Positions 53,484 through 64,000 of a stretch of DNA of 64,000 bases are shown here, in pieces. The DNA comes from Proteiniphilum saccharofermentans. GTDB lineage: Bacteria; Bacteroidota; Bacteroidia; Bacteroidales; Dysgonomonadaceae. The stretch's first letter is position 1, and every line of letters begins with the position of its first letter. Under the pieces are notes generated by a model. The model saw nothing but the letters and a program-made list of their open reading frames with translations. It did not search any database and was not told where the DNA came from. A program made the translations under genes and the position numbers. Where the stretch lies: NCBI RefSeq assembly GCF_900095135.1, contig NZ_LT605205.1, positions 3,596,001 through 3,660,000 of the forward strand, read 5' to 3'.

Positions 53484-55142
53484 TCAATATCCCTGATTTT
53501 GTGTCAGATTCGGATTTGCCTGACGTTCCGACGCAGGGATAGGAGAAAGATAATCACGATTGGGATCAAAGTAGCGAGCACCCAGTTTTGTGCCAAATTT
53601 ATTCTTTTCTGTAAAATTTGTATAATCTGGATTACCATATTCATCGATATAAGGAGCTGCTGTGGGGTATCCTGTAGGGAATCGCCCATAACACATACCA
53701 TTCATCAGCCTATCGGCTATTTTCCATCGACGAATATCAAATAATCTAAGTCCTTCTCCAGCCAATTCATATTTACGTTCTTTTCTAATTACAGAACGAA
53801 GTTCTTGTTGATTTTTACCTTTGGTTATTTCTGGCATATTGACTCTTCCACGGACTTTATTAATCGACTCGTACACGGAATCATCCAGTTGGTTTGCCTC
53901 TATTTTCGCTTCTGCATACATTAAAAGAATGTCTGCATAACGAAATGCGATAGCATTAATAGAAGAAGCTCCGTCAGTCCGTGATTCAAGCGGATCGCAA
54001 TACTTTCTCCAACAATATCCTGAAAAACTTGCATAGGCGTGTGTTGCATCCAGATTGGCAATCCGCACTGCCGGGGATTGATTATAGTCCCAACATTGAA
54101 TACTGTCTTTGTCAGTCTCAAATTGATAACCGAAGTATCTACTACCGGGTAAAGCAACAGTATGGTCAAGCCGTGGATCCCTATTTTTCCAAGGGTTTTT
54201 CGGATCATATAATGGAGATTTATCAATGGATAGTCCGTCGATACATTCATAAGAATCCACCAAAGCCTGTACCGGCATTTTATTTGAAAATCCACCCGCC
54301 AATCTGGATTTCATACGACTAGGCATTCCCTGACTTTTATCGTCCTGATTAAATTGAATTGCCCATATAATTTCTTTGGATGTTTTTCCTTTTAACATGG
54401 TAATATCACCATAATTAGGTTCCAGAATATATTCAATACCTTCAAGTTGCATTATTTTTTCACAAGCGTCAATGGCATCCTGCCAACGTTCATTGTACAA
54501 AGCTGTACGTGCTTTTACAGCCCATGCAAATCCCTTTGTTATCGCCATAGTATTAGGCTGATTTTCCTGTTGTAAATACTGAGCAGCTTCATCGCATTGG
54601 GAAAGGATAAAATCTACAACTTTTTCTATCGGATCTCTGCTGACATATGCTTCTTCTAATGATAACGTACGGTCAATCAATGGCACATCTCCAAATATAG
54701 AAGTAAGAGTGAGGTAACAGTAAGCCCTCAATACTTTGGCTTCTGCCTTATACCTATCTATCTTATCCGCTGAGACATTACCACTTGCCCTATCAATATT
54801 TTCCAATATAAAATTACATCGACTAATACTTTTGTACATATTTACCCAAATATCTCTTAATTGCCAAGCCGTAGTATTTTGATATATTTGCTCGGGTTTG
54901 ACATCTCTGTCTGATGAGATATCAGATCCTGTATCATAGTAAATCATAAAAGGAATCTGATCATTATACAAATGGAAAGGTGAATGTATTCCTACGATAG
55001 CCATCTGAATCTCAATTTCAGTTCGAAGAAATGTTTCCGTTGAAGGATAATTCAATGGATATTTTTCCAAGGTGTTCTCGCAAGAGACAAACAACAAGGA
55101 ACACAATATGAATATGCTTAATATTTTTCTATTTGTTTTCAT
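53484..55142 (-). CDS. SusD/RagB-family outer-membrane lipoprotein
   Basis: The 552-residue protein has a lipoprotein signal (IFILCSLLFVSC, lipid-attachment Cys21) and the family's helical TPR-like core. Visible features are WVNMYKSISRCNFILENIDRA, the LRAYCYLTLTSIFGDVPLIDR stretch, and the C-terminal RKERKYELAGEGLRLFDIRRW signature. SusD-like proteins form the lid of the SusC channel and bind the glycan at the cell surface. Its start is 21 bases downstream of the susC stop. It is complete. The glycan specificity cannot be read from sequence. Confidence 0.95.
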   Translation of the reverse strand: MKTNRKILSIFILCSLLFVSCENTLEKYPLNYPSTETFLRTEIEIQMAIVGIHSPFHLYNDQIPFMIYYDTGSDISSDRDVKPEQIYQNTTAWQLRDIWVNMYKSISRCNFILENIDRASGNVSADKIDRYKAEAKVLRAYCYLTLTSIFGDVPLIDRTLSLEEAYVSRDPIEKVVDFILSQCDEAAQYLQQENQPNTMAITKGFAWAVKARTALYNERWQDAIDACEKIMQLEGIEYILEPNYGDITMLKGKTSKEIIWAIQFNQDDKSQGMPSRMKSRLAGGFSNKMPVQALVDSYECIDGLSIDKSPLYDPKNPWKNRDPRLDHTVALPGSRYFGYQFETDKDSIQCWDYNQSPAVRIANLDATHAYASFSGYCWRKYCDPLESRTDGASSINAIAFRYADILLMYAEAKIEANQLDDSVYESINKVRGRVNMPEITKGKNQQELRSVIRKERKYELAGEGLRLFDIRRWKIADRLMNGMCYGRFPTGYPTAAPYIDEYGNPDYTNFTEKNKFGTKLGARYFDPNRDYLSPIPASERQANPNLTQNQGY

Positions 55143-55163
55143 AATATTATCTGTCTGTAATAA

Positions 55164-58100
55164 TTAAAACCTGATATCTACACCTACACTTATGGTCTTT
55201 ACCTGTGGATAATATGCTCCACCTGAAGCGGGGGAAACTTCCGGATCCCATCCTTTCCAAAAATTAGTAAAAGTGAATAAATTTTCTCCGGAAACATAAA
55301 ATCGCAAATGCTCCATTAATGCACGTCCAGAAATTGATGTAGGTACTTTATAACCTAATTGGATATTCTTTACTCTTAAATAGGCTGCACTTTTCATATA
55401 GAAATCCGAATCAAGGTAATTGTTTGCAGAATCATAAAAATATAAACGCGGGAAAGCTGCGTGAACATTCTGATTCTCTTCAGTCCAACGATCTTTGTGT
55501 ATCGTAAAAGCAGTTCCACCCGACCAGAACGGATACATAGCTATCGCAGACAAATATCCGTCAACTTTACCTACTCCTTGAAGTAATAGATTCAAATCAA
55601 ACCCTTTATAACGTCCACTAAAATTGAGCCCATAGGTATAACGAGGAATTGTAGAGCCTAAAACTTCTCTATCGTCAGCATTTACAATATCATCATCATT
55701 CAAATTGGCATATCTTAAATCACCCGGGGCTAAAGAACGTCCCTGGCGCTCCCATTTATACGAACCATCACTATTAAAATCTTCTCCCGTCAAGATTCCT
55801 AAGCTTTTTCTCATATATAAAGAGTTGATAGCATATCCTTCTCGGTTGGTTACAAGACCTGTTCCGTTAATTCCTTTCAAATCCGTAATTTTGTTCCTCA
55901 CATCAGAAATATTGAATGATATATCAAAATCAAAATCTCCAATTTTGTCCATATAAATAATATTCAAATCGTATCCTTTATTTTCAACAACTCCGGCATT
56001 TTGAAAAGTAGGCTCCAATCCCATTGTACGGGGAATATCCAAACGCATCAATATATCGTTTGTTTTTTTATGAAACCAATCGAAAGTTATATGCAGCTTG
56101 CTCCAAAAACTCAAATCCAATCCTATATTTGTCATTGTGGTTGTTTCCCACGTAATATCGGGATTATTCATAGTTAAAAGAGCTGCCCCATCTATCAGTT
56201 TATCACCTGAAATATATTTTGTACCCATATCAATATTAGAAGAAAAGGGATAATCATTTCCTATGTTTTGATTTCCCAAGGTACCCCATGAGCCTCTTAC
56301 TTTAACATTGGATACATTTTCCCTAAAATTATCCCAAAATGTTTCTTCCGATAGCCTCCAACCGGCAGAGAAAGATGGGAAAGCCCCCCATTTTTTACCT
56401 TTTGCAAATTTGGAAGAGCCATCATATCGTATGTTTGCTTCCAGCAAATATTTACTCTTATAATCATAATTAACTCGTCCAAACCAGGAAACAAGGACAT
56501 TCTCCCCTGCCCATCCATCATTTCTCATATTTTCAACGGAACCGGATTGTAATACGGAATACTCAGGGAATGGGAAATCATCTCTAAAGGCATTAAAACC
56601 TGAATAGTAATTAGACTCATATTGAAACCCCGCTAAAGCTGAGATTGTATGATGATTAATTGACTTATGATAATTGGCTGTAGTTCTGGATTGAAGATAT
56701 CTGTTATAAGTCGACTCTTCTGTCAAATTCGATTTACTCGGGAGTTGTGAAAAAATACTCCCATCTGGATTATATGTTGTCACCTGTCTGACAAAACTTC
56801 TGGACAAAGGATATGAGATTGAAGGTGAAAAAGCTGTCTGCATCCAGAAATCCTTATAAGGTTCCCACTTGAATGAAAAATTCCCTGTAACCGGAGTGGA
56901 TTTTTCATTCGTAAATCCCCCCTCATATATACTGGCAACAGGATTCTCTCCATTTTGTCCTTCTGCATAATTACCATTTGAGTATTTCATGGCCTGAACA
57001 GCAGGTAACTTATTCATTAAGAAGAAAATATATCCTATTCCCGATGAATTTCCTGAATTACTATTATACCTAGCGACAGAATTCCGATTAGAATTATAAA
57101 GAAACAAATCTAATGAAGAGGAAAAATTTTTAGTAAAAATAAAGTCCGTATTTAATCGGATGGAAATTCGTTCAAAATTAACTTTATCAATTATACCATC
57201 CTGTTTCAAATACCCTAAAGATGCTAGCACTTTCAATTTGTCCGTTCCCCCGGTTAGTGTCAAACTGTGATTCTGTTGTAATCCATTTCCTCTTAAGATC
57301 TCTTTTTGCCAATCTGTATCCGGGTAATTATCTCTGTCATTGGGTCCCTTTTCTCTCCAATTTTTAATTTGCTCTTCTGTATACACTACTCCCGCACCGG
57401 CATTAATCTTAGACTCATTTAAAAGGAGTATATGATCAAGTGCGTTTACCTTATCAGGAAGATTTGTCGGAGTTTGTTGAGCAACGTACCCACTATATGA
57501 AATATTAAACTTCCCCTCTGACGCACGTTTAGTGGTAATCAAAATAACTCCATTAGCGGCTTTAGATCCATAGATGGAAGAAGAGGCTGCATCTTTCAAA
57601 ACCGAGATTGATTCAATTGTTGAAACATCAATATTATTTATCCCCATTTCAAGTCCATCTACCAAAATTAAAGGATTAGAGTTATTTAATGTTCCAATTC
57701 CCCTGATCTTTATATCTCCAGCATCCAACCCGGGTTGTCCGGACCGTTGCATAATGGTAACCCCGGGTGCAACACCTTGTAGAGCCAAAGAAGTCTGCCC
57801 CACCTGACGTTTAGTCAACACTTCACTACTCACAGAAGCGACAGAACCCGTAAGATTCACTCGTTTTTGCGTACCATATCCTACTACTACAACCTCTTCC
57901 AAAGTTTTGAGATCCTCTATCAAGACAATTGAAACCGAATTTTGGGTTCCTACTGTTATCTCTTGTGTCAGATATCCAATATAGGATACTTGCAGAACAG
58001 CATCATTACCAACTGAAATAATAAACTGTCCATCTATGTCTGTTATAACCCCATTATTCATCCCCTTTTCGATGATATTTGCACCTATAATCGCTTCCCC

Positions 58101-58520
58101 TCGCTCATCTTTAACCGTGCCGGTTATTTGTCGCTTGGCTTGTTGTTGAGTTTGTGAAAACGGTCTATTGTCAGTATTCAATATGATCGCCTTATTATTC
58201 ACCTGATAAGTTATATCAGTATTATTCAATACGAGATCCAAAATTTCGAATATTGTCTTGTCTACTACACTTATCGATACTTTCAGATGTTTATTAATCT
58301 GATCATTGCTATAGAAAAAGTAAAAATCGGTCTGTTTCTCAATTTTACTGAAAAGTTCTCCCAATTCAATTTCATTTTCATGGATTGTCAGTTGCGTTTT
58401 CTGAGCGTAAGAGTCAATCGCATAGATTTGAAAAACACCAATCACAAATAATAAGAAGGTTACTCTCATAATAAACAATAAAAATTTAGGAATAGGTATT
58501 CCAGGTCTACAATTTTTCAT
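55164..58520 (-). CDS. SusC/RagA-family TonB-dependent receptor with STN domain
   Basis: The protein of about 1118 residues has, in order, a signal region, an STN domain (about 40-110: LTIHENEIELGELFSKIEKQ) that talks to the FecR anti-sigma factor, a carboxypeptidase-regulatory-like domain (ITGTVKDERGEAIIGANI), a TonB box region (EEVVVVGYGTQKR), a plug (GDIKIRGIGTLNNSNPLILVD) and a long beta-barrel ending in VGVDIRF with the terminal aromatic residue. The start at 58520 (MKNCRPGIP) was chosen over one 36 codons upstream, which would add unstructured sequence before the signal peptide. The STN domain marks it as a transducing receptor. Confidence 0.95.
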   Translation of the reverse strand: MKNCRPGIPIPKFLLFIMRVTFLLFVIGVFQIYAIDSYAQKTQLTIHENEIELGELFSKIEKQTDFYFFYSNDQINKHLKVSISVVDKTIFEILDLVLNNTDITYQVNNKAIILNTDNRPFSQTQQQAKRQITGTVKDERGEAIIGANIIEKGMNNGVITDIDGQFIISVGNDAVLQVSYIGYLTQEITVGTQNSVSIVLIEDLKTLEEVVVVGYGTQKRVNLTGSVASVSSEVLTKRQVGQTSLALQGVAPGVTIMQRSGQPGLDAGDIKIRGIGTLNNSNPLILVDGLEMGINNIDVSTIESISVLKDAASSSIYGSKAANGVILITTKRASEGKFNISYSGYVAQQTPTNLPDKVNALDHILLLNESKINAGAGVVYTEEQIKNWREKGPNDRDNYPDTDWQKEILRGNGLQQNHSLTLTGGTDKLKVLASLGYLKQDGIIDKVNFERISIRLNTDFIFTKNFSSSLDLFLYNSNRNSVARYNSNSGNSSGIGYIFFLMNKLPAVQAMKYSNGNYAEGQNGENPVASIYEGGFTNEKSTPVTGNFSFKWEPYKDFWMQTAFSPSISYPLSRSFVRQVTTYNPDGSIFSQLPSKSNLTEESTYNRYLQSRTTANYHKSINHHTISALAGFQYESNYYSGFNAFRDDFPFPEYSVLQSGSVENMRNDGWAGENVLVSWFGRVNYDYKSKYLLEANIRYDGSSKFAKGKKWGAFPSFSAGWRLSEETFWDNFRENVSNVKVRGSWGTLGNQNIGNDYPFSSNIDMGTKYISGDKLIDGAALLTMNNPDITWETTTMTNIGLDLSFWSKLHITFDWFHKKTNDILMRLDIPRTMGLEPTFQNAGVVENKGYDLNIIYMDKIGDFDFDISFNISDVRNKITDLKGINGTGLVTNREGYAINSLYMRKSLGILTGEDFNSDGSYKWERQGRSLAPGDLRYANLNDDDIVNADDREVLGSTIPRYTYGLNFSGRYKGFDLNLLLQGVGKVDGYLSAIAMYPFWSGGTAFTIHKDRWTEENQNVHAAFPRLYFYDSANNYLDSDFYMKSAAYLRVKNIQLGYKVPTSISGRALMEHLRFYVSGENLFTFTNFWKGWDPEVSPASGGAYYPQVKTISVGVDIRF

Positions 58521-58721
58521 ACATTTGTTTGTTTTTAATTTGTAGCCTCTAACCGGATCTGACAGGATTTTATGGTTATTGGCTGGATTAATAAATTGAA
58601 AACTTAACGAGTCGGATGATAGGCCCATATCTTCCGGCTCTTTTTAAATTACTTCAAATAAGGCTAATTTCACTTTTCCCCATAGGCATTACTTTTTTAT
58701 TGAATTAAACATAAAATATTA

Positions 58722-59732
58722 TCATTCATCGATATAGATATTTCCTTCCGAAATCCGGTATTTGATCGGATAACTTTTCCCGATTGAATTCAAAACATCC
58801 TCTATATTCTCTCCCGGTATGACCCTACCGGTAAATCTTTTATTTTTCAAAGATGGAGCGATATGGATATCCAGATCAAAATGCTTAGCCAATAAGGGTA
58901 CGATTCTCCCCAAAGGTTCATCCGTAAACCTATAAGTTCCGTCTTTCCAGGCAATATAATAACTGGTATCGATATTTTCAATTTCCACACTGCCATTTAA
59001 TCGGTTTATACGAGCTTGCTCCCCGGGAACAAGAGGAGTCGACAAGTTTTTTCCTTCTTTATCTTTATAATTTAGATTAATCCCTCCTGAAATCAGGGTT
59101 ATGTATGATGGTTCTTCCAGACCGGATTCTACAAAAAATTCTGTTCCGGTAACCTCTATTTCCACATTTCCGATGCGCACAGTAAATGGTCTCTCCGGAT
59201 CTTTACGAATATCAAAATAAGCTTTTCCTTCCAAAGATACCGACCGCTTTTCTTCCGTAAACTTTTCCGGATAGGTTAACCGGGTATCCTCATTCATCCA
59301 CACTTCAGAATGATCGGGCAAAACAATGGATTGTACACCGGCCTTATTATAAACCACATTTTGTACAAGGATGTGTTGCTGTGGTTCTTTCAAGGTGTCG
59401 GACAGAGTCATCCAAACGGCTGAGGCAATCAGCACGCCTATAAATACAGCAGCGGAGTAACGAAACCAACCAATCTTTCGTTTTTTAAGCGGGGCAATAA
59501 GCGGCTGACATCTCTGTGAACGTGCGTCAATCTCTCCGGCAAGTATCTGCCAACCACTATGAACAGCTTCTTCGGATAAACTTTTCCCTGAGTTCCATAT
59601 CTCTTCGAGTTGGCAGTAATATGCTATATGTCCTTCCTCCTCCTTCAACCATTTGTTGAGAATGACCATTTCTTCCGGAGTAGCAATTTTCTGGATGGAT
59701 CGGACAATTATTTCTTCAGTTATCGGCAACAT
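58722..59732 (-). CDS. FecR-family anti-sigma factor
   Basis: The 336-residue protein has a cytoplasmic N-terminal part (about 1-85, including WLKEEEGHIAYYCQLEE) that binds the sigma factor, one membrane helix (about 92-110: AAVFIGVLIASAVWM), and a periplasmic FecR domain (VVYNKAGVQSIVLPDHSEVWM, GKAYFDIRKDPERPFTV, ITLISGGINL). A C-terminal STN-interacting DUF4974-like part (FTDEPLGRIVPLLAKHFDLD) follows. It would release the sigma factor when SusC binds its glycan. It lies between the sigma and susC genes in the usual order. Confidence 0.93.
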   Translation of the reverse strand: MLPITEEIIVRSIQKIATPEEMVILNKWLKEEEGHIAYYCQLEEIWNSGKSLSEEAVHSGWQILAGEIDARSQRCQPLIAPLKKRKIGWFRYSAAVFIGVLIASAVWMTLSDTLKEPQQHILVQNVVYNKAGVQSIVLPDHSEVWMNEDTRLTYPEKFTEEKRSVSLEGKAYFDIRKDPERPFTVRIGNVEIEVTGTEFFVESGLEEPSYITLISGGINLNYKDKEGKNLSTPLVPGEQARINRLNGSVEIENIDTSYYIAWKDGTYRFTDEPLGRIVPLLAKHFDLDIHIAPSLKNKRFTGRVIPGENIEDVLNSIGKSYPIKYRISEGNIYIDE

Positions 59733-59790
59733 CTTTTTAGTAGTATGATTGTCTTCTATATAGATAAGACAAGATGCCGTGCATATTTAC

Positions 59791-60348
59791 TTAAACGAAA
59801 AATAAAAAAAATAAACCTTTTTTACCATTGCCTGTAAATCGAACTCGTAATGTCTTTAATCCCAGATACAATTGGTGTTCCACAGTACGGATGGAAATAT
59901 CAAGAATCTCTGCAATCTCTGCATTTTTCTTTTCTTCAAAATAGGCCATTTTAAAAATAATCCGGCATTTTTCAGGTAATTTCTCAATCTCGTCATAGAT
60001 ATACTGCATATCTTCTTTATCTATGATCTGTTTTTCAAAAGAGTCGTAATAACCAAGGCCTAAAATGCGGTTATCCAATTCGGTTGATTCTATATAGTTT
60101 TTTTTCACCTGCTCCCTTATGAGGATATTCAGGCATTTATTCCTGACAGCCATAAATAAATAAGAACGGGAAGGTAACTTTTCATTCATTTCGGAATGAT
60201 CCCATATATCGAGGAAAATATCCTGTATGATATCTTCAGCCATTTCCACAGAAACAAAACGCCGGGCAAACAATATCAGTGGCGATACGTTTGCCTCGTA
60301 ATAAATTCTGAAAGATGCGAGACTATTTTCTTTGTTCCTGTCTTTCAT
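59791..60348 (-). CDS. ECF sigma factor of the polysaccharide locus
   Basis: The 185-residue protein has sigma region 2 (AEDIIQDIFLDIWDHSEM, SYLFMAVRNKCLNILIREQ) and region 4 (LPEKCRIIFKMAYFEEKKNAEIAEILDISIRTVEHQLYLGLKTL), the ECF-type length and no other domains. It is followed after 58 bases by its FecR partner. It would direct polymerase to the susC promoter when freed. The 287 bases upstream, down to the enolase terminator, hold only its promoter region; no clear -33/-7 pair was seen there. Confidence 0.94.
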   Translation of the reverse strand: MKDRNKENSLASFRIYYEANVSPLILFARRFVSVEMAEDIIQDIFLDIWDHSEMNEKLPSRSYLFMAVRNKCLNILIREQVKKNYIESTELDNRILGLGYYDSFEKQIIDKEDMQYIYDEIEKLPEKCRIIFKMAYFEEKKNAEIAEILDISIRTVEHQLYLGLKTLRVRFTGNGKKGLFFLFFV

Positions 60349-60582
60349 CTATGGACTTATTTTCGGTAGTATAAATTAAACTGAACCAGCCCTTTCTTCA
60401 ATGAATGCAAATTCTTTCTCAGGAAAAATCTCTGTGGCAAGGGATGTGAAATTTGTTCCGACGGACGCAAAGTTATAATATTTTGAACCGCTGTCCAAAT
60501 TTAATGATTAGTCTCAAAATGTAGTTTTTGGAAAAACCTGTAACTACAACTTTCACAGGATAAAAAACGATAGTACAGATAT

Positions 60583-60607
60583 AAAAAAGCCATCCCGAAG
60601 GATGGCT
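60583..60607 (-). terminator. Terminator of enolase
   Basis: On the minus strand AGCCATCC pairs with GGATGGCT around TTCG, a tetraloop of high stability, and is followed by six T. It lies 29 bases after the eno stop. Confidence 0.93.
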
Positions 60608-60635
60608 CATATTGTAGTATGTATCAAGAAAATTA

Positions 60636-61955
<1,320 letters not shown>

Positions 61956-61993
61956 CTAATTGATGGAAAATAACCTGATTTCCGTAATGGGGT

Positions 61994-62008
61994 GTCAGAA
62001 TTTCTGAC
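61994..62008. promoter_or_regulatory. 15-bp palindrome just downstream of the eno promoter
   Basis: GTCAGAA-T-TTCTGAC is a perfect dyad lying next to the -7 box and within the first bases of the expected transcript. A repressor bound here would block transcription. Confidence 0.5.
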
Positions 62009-62011
62009 CTG

Positions 62012-62019
62012 CAAATATA
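62012..62019 (-). promoter_or_regulatory. -7 box of eno
   Basis: TATATTTG on the minus strand matches TAnnTTTG, about 93 bases before the start codon. The -33 element is not clear. The rest of the 166-base gap up to the marC-type gene holds nothing else of note. Confidence 0.55.
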
Positions 62020-62085
62020 GCTATATTTTTGCTACTTTGGGCTGTATCGAAGTAGAAAGTTCAATTAAAATGCTGATAATACCAA

Positions 62086-62694
62086 TTATGCGGCCACACC
62101 GTTTACAGTTGAGATAAGTGCAGACAGGTTGGAAGTAAGTAATTTCACTGATATAGCCATGAGGATGACTCCAAAAAATTTGCGGAGGATATAAGCACCA
62201 CTCTCTCCCAACAGCTTCTTTACCAGATCGAGATATCGCAATACCAAATAGACGATGGCCAGATTCAGTATCACCGCTATAATGATATTCACAATATGGA
62301 ATTCAGCACGCATGGAAAGTAGGGTGGTAAAGCTTCCCGGTCCGGCAATCAGAGGAAAGACAACCGGGAACAACGTAGAGGAATTATCGGTAGAGGTACT
62401 ATCATTCTTAAATATCTCTACGCCAAAAATCATCTCTATGGAAAGAATTAATAGCACAACAGCACCGGCAACGGCAAAAGCTGAAATATCAAGTTGGAAA
62501 AGTTTTAATATCCATTCTCCGACAAATAAAAAACCTACTAAAATCAGAAGTGAATAGAAAGCTGCTTTTTCGGGATGGATCGTTCTGTCCTGACTCCTTA
62601 GATTCAGAAAGATAGGGACTGCTCCTGTTACATCGATAATTGCAAACAGAACCAAAAAAGCACTAATAATTTCAACTCCGTTAAGCATTGTCAT
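62086..62694 (-). CDS. MarC-family membrane protein
   Basis: The protein of about 202 residues has six membrane helices and the MarC pattern: IDVTGAVPIFLNL in the first loop, AGAVVLLILSIEMIFG, and VVFPLIAGPGSFTTLLS, the most conserved part of the family. Despite its name the family has no proven role in drug resistance, and its substrate is unknown. The start at 62694 (MTMLNGVEII) puts the first helix near the N-terminus; an upstream ATG at 62763 would add 23 residues with no family match that I recognise. Confidence 0.9.
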   Translation of the reverse strand: MTMLNGVEIISAFLVLFAIIDVTGAVPIFLNLRSQDRTIHPEKAAFYSLLILVGFLFVGEWILKLFQLDISAFAVAGAVVLLILSIEMIFGVEIFKNDSTSTDNSSTLFPVVFPLIAGPGSFTTLLSMRAEFHIVNIIIAVILNLAIVYLVLRYLDLVKKLLGESGAYILRKFFGVILMAISVKLLTSNLSALISTVNGVAA

Positions 62695-62778
62695 AAAATC
62701 CGATTTAGAATTATGAAAGAGATATCTTACCTTTTGCTCGCAAAAATACAAAATATCAGCCAATCAGCAAAATGATGC

Positions 62779-63954
62779 CTAATATTTGTCAACCAACGTA
62801 GCAAAACTTTCATAAGGAAAAGGTTCGGGATGTACCTGATTCAGGTATTTGATAGTCCTGAACGCATTGAAATGATGAAAAAAACGTTTCCGGAATGTAG
62901 CAAGGGAAGCACTGTTCTCATTACAATCCCTGACAAGCGTAAGGAAATCGATTTCCCGCAAGAATTGCAGCAATGACGGGTGCAGACCAGCTATCATTAT
63001 TTCTACCGTTTGCGTATCTTTCCCAAAGAAGCCATCTTTCATATCGAAGAGTCGTTTCAATTCTTCGAACGCCCTCTTCGAATAGGCTCTCACATTACCA
63101 TCCGGTTCATTTACAATTTTTTGTAATGAGGGTCCTGTTCCAAATGGAACCCGATCGGAAAGTCGTGCCATTGGAAAAACCGTTGTATCTTTCAGTTCGC
63201 GAATATTCCCAAGAGCAAATACCTTTTGCAGGAAATAAAAATCTTCCCCTCCCTGTTGTCGCCCCATACCTCCCACACGCACATAGGCGTCTGCCGACAC
63301 TGCAAATGCGGATCCAATCGTGTGCCAATAATAAGGGAAGCCTGTATATTCCAACATCGACCGAAAATAACGGATATAGGCTTCATACTGCCTTGCTGCG
63401 CCTTCCGTCAGAGGGCTACCTGCTTCTACCCGGTGACGAAAATCATGAATGGTGCCATTCAGTGACTTATCACGGGAGAAAGCCTCCCATATAGTTATCA
63501 GGAAATTGGACGAGACCGTACAATCAGCATCCAGGGAAACAATTATACCTCGCGGCTTCTCATTACGTAGAAAATGCTCCACTGCCAGATCCATCCCTAT
63601 TTTTCGTGCCAGACCCACACCGGCATGTTTTCGCGGTAAATCTTCGAACAGCAACGGCAAAAAGACGAAACTATCTTCATTATAACGCTCTGCAAACAGG
63701 TTGGTCTTTTCATAAGAAATCCTATTCTGCGCCACAACCTCCTCACCAGCAAGCACACCCGAATTGAGTATAACCACCGTCAACACGTTTGCATCAGGGC
63801 GATCGGCAGCACAGAGATTTTCCAATGTTTCAAACAGGGCGGGTTCGTTGTAGCAGGGAATTACCACGACTATTTCCGCTGCTGTCTCAGGCGGAATGAT
63901 GGTGTGTAGGTATTCCGTTTTCTGCCTTTCGATATATGTTTTCCAATGCTTCAT
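62779..63954 (-). CDS. Family 2 glycosyltransferase
   Basis: The 391-residue protein has a GT-A fold N-terminus, VVVIPCYNEPALFETLENL (about 29-47), the metal-binding IVSLDADCTVS (about 138-148), and a GGEDFYFLQKVFAL segment with the ED acceptor-site acid (about 236-250). The first motif is followed by a long insertion rich in acidic residues. There is no membrane helix, so it is a soluble or peripheral inverting transferase using a nucleotide sugar. Neither donor nor acceptor can be told. The gene is complete, ending 85 bases upstream of the MarC-type start. The last 46 bases of the window hold its upstream sequence. Confidence 0.85.
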   Translation of the reverse strand: MKHWKTYIERQKTEYLHTIIPPETAAEIVVVIPCYNEPALFETLENLCAADRPDANVLTVVILNSGVLAGEEVVAQNRISYEKTNLFAERYNEDSFVFLPLLFEDLPRKHAGVGLARKIGMDLAVEHFLRNEKPRGIIVSLDADCTVSSNFLITIWEAFSRDKSLNGTIHDFRHRVEAGSPLTEGAARQYEAYIRYFRSMLEYTGFPYYWHTIGSAFAVSADAYVRVGGMGRQQGGEDFYFLQKVFALGNIRELKDTTVFPMARLSDRVPFGTGPSLQKIVNEPDGNVRAYSKRAFEELKRLFDMKDGFFGKDTQTVEIMIAGLHPSLLQFLREIDFLTLVRDCNENSASLATFRKRFFHHFNAFRTIKYLNQVHPEPFPYESFATLVDKY

Positions 63955-64000
63955 TTTTTGGAATAAAGACCTCTACCAAGAAAAAAAGGGCAAAATCACA

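Overview
The window reads as a chromosomal segment of a Bacteroidales bacterium, most like Dysgonomonadaceae/Porphyromonadaceae (Proteiniphilum- or Petrimonas-like; the genus is a guess). The grounds are a SusC/SusD pair with its own ECF sigma and FecR anti-sigma factors, a type III glutamine synthetase, an NrfHA nitrite reductase with system II haem-attachment proteins, a Bacteroidetes RRM protein, a 57-residue Hc1-type histone-like protein, and promoters with the Bacteroidetes -7 box TAnnTTTG.

Layout. 1-10.2 kb: the end of a carbohydrate-related gene, an RRM protein, a giant exonuclease-RecQ-UvrD fusion helicase, an AlkD-like repair protein, an IbrA/IbrB-like operon (PP-loop PAPS-reductase-like protein plus ParB-like protein) whose first, GNAT-like gene carries an in-frame amber codon, and a HAD phosphatase. 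10.3-26.3 kb: a nitrogen block, with a Crp/Fnr regulator divergent from nrfHA-ccsBA, then glnN, gltB, gltD and asnB. Together these genes could take nitrite to ammonium and then to glutamine, glutamate and asparagine. Two copies of a palindromic element of about 155 bp, with paired base changes that keep the stem, sit inside this block. 26.4-30.1 kb: manC and an IS21-family element with a frameshifted istA.

30.3-39.1 kb: an 8.7 kb integrative island in a tRNA-Leu(CAA) gene. It is bounded by a 14-bp att repeat and has identical 27-bp repeats near both ends. It carries a tyrosine integrase, an AlbA/Schlafen-type ATP-binding protein with a repeat-rich linker, a small membrane protein, an IS3-family insertion, the tail of a broken gene, and a 962-residue protein that appears to combine a restriction-endonuclease-like domain, a NACHT NTPase and a TOPRIM-like domain. 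That protein is the best candidate here for an undescribed defence system. An AbiEi/AbiEii toxin-antitoxin pair lies just beyond the island.

40.7-45.6 kb: a mix of an unknown protein, a truncated sigma factor, a TauE exporter, Ada, the histone-like protein and a decayed acyltransferase. 45.7-60.3 kb: a polysaccharide utilisation locus (sigma, FecR, SusC, SusD, FAD oxidoreductase, MFS transporter, two GH51 arabinofuranosidase-like enzymes, a Ser-type sulfatase), all on the minus strand. 60.6-64 kb: enolase, a MarC protein and a glycosyltransferase.

All domain calls come from reading motifs by eye; no database search was possible.
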